Below, in pieces: positions 7,016 to 7,036 of a DNA stretch of 7,036 nt. Origin of the DNA: Planctomycetota bacterium (GTDB lineage Bacteria; Planctomycetota; Brocadiia; JAJRTI01); the NCBI GenBank assembly GCA_024278415.1, contig JAJRTI010000939.1:1-7036 (forward strand), in the 5' to 3' direction. The notes under the pieces are model-generated. The model was given only the letters and a program-made list of their open reading frames with translations, had not been told where the DNA came from and made no database searches. The position numbers and the translations under genes are program-made. How positions within the stretch are numbered: position 1 is the first letter of the stretch; each line of letters opens with the position of its first letter.

Positions 7016-7036
7016 GGCCCTGTTGACACTCGCGAA
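7014..7036 (+). other. Possible start of the next gene
   Basis: A GAGG at 7014-7017 overlaps the tgt stop and lies 5 nt before a TTG at 7023-7025, which would read MTLA before the window ends. Tgt is often followed by yajC/secD in bacteria, so a coupled downstream gene is plausible. The same bases also read as a TTGACA -35 (7023-7028). Too little sequence is available to choose. Confidence 0.2.

Overview
The window is GC-rich and carries four complete protein genes, a possible partial gene at the left edge, and a 1.23-kb gene-poor stretch full of palindromes and short tandem repeats. The high GC, a zinc-ribbon/TPR/six-helix membrane protein, and several kinds of degenerate short-period intergenic repeats suggest a free-living Gram-negative-type bacterium of the Planctomycetota/PVC or a neighbouring deep-branching phylum. 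This placement is an inference from protein style only; nothing here is a definitive taxonomic marker.

Layout, left to right. Positions 1-91 may hold the 3' end of a rightward gene. At 214-954 (minus) is an aspartate/glutamate racemase-family enzyme with both catalytic cysteines. It is divergent from 1159-2334 (plus), a membrane protein of 391 residues with an N-terminal CxC...CxxC zinc ribbon, a TPR-like helical segment and about six membrane helices; this gene has a clear sigma70-type promoter and a strong Shine-Dalgarno. It converges on 2516-4609 (minus), a full-length elongation factor G (fusA). The short gap between them holds an inverted array of 8-bp repeats. fusA stands alone rather than in a str operon. 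It has a good promoter about 210 bp upstream and a long leader predicted to begin with a three-way-junction RNA and to contain a further long hairpin.

From 4850 to 5839 I see no convincing gene. This part holds two 50-nt near-identical nested hairpins, a third nested hairpin between them, a strong-looking rightward promoter just upstream of the second hairpin, a large imperfect palindrome built from 10-bp repeats (5502-5738), and a heptamer tandem array (5788-5820). The array ends 19 bp before the TTG start of tgt (5840-7015, plus), tRNA-guanine transglycosylase with all catalytic and zinc residues present.

Two genes serve translation: EF-G drives translocation and Tgt modifies the wobble base of GUN-anticodon tRNAs. 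Opposite orientation and separate promoters mean they are not one operon. I found no defence locus, CRISPR array, tRNA, rRNA or transposase gene. The features most worth follow-up are the structured repeats and the fusA leader, not a new protein system.
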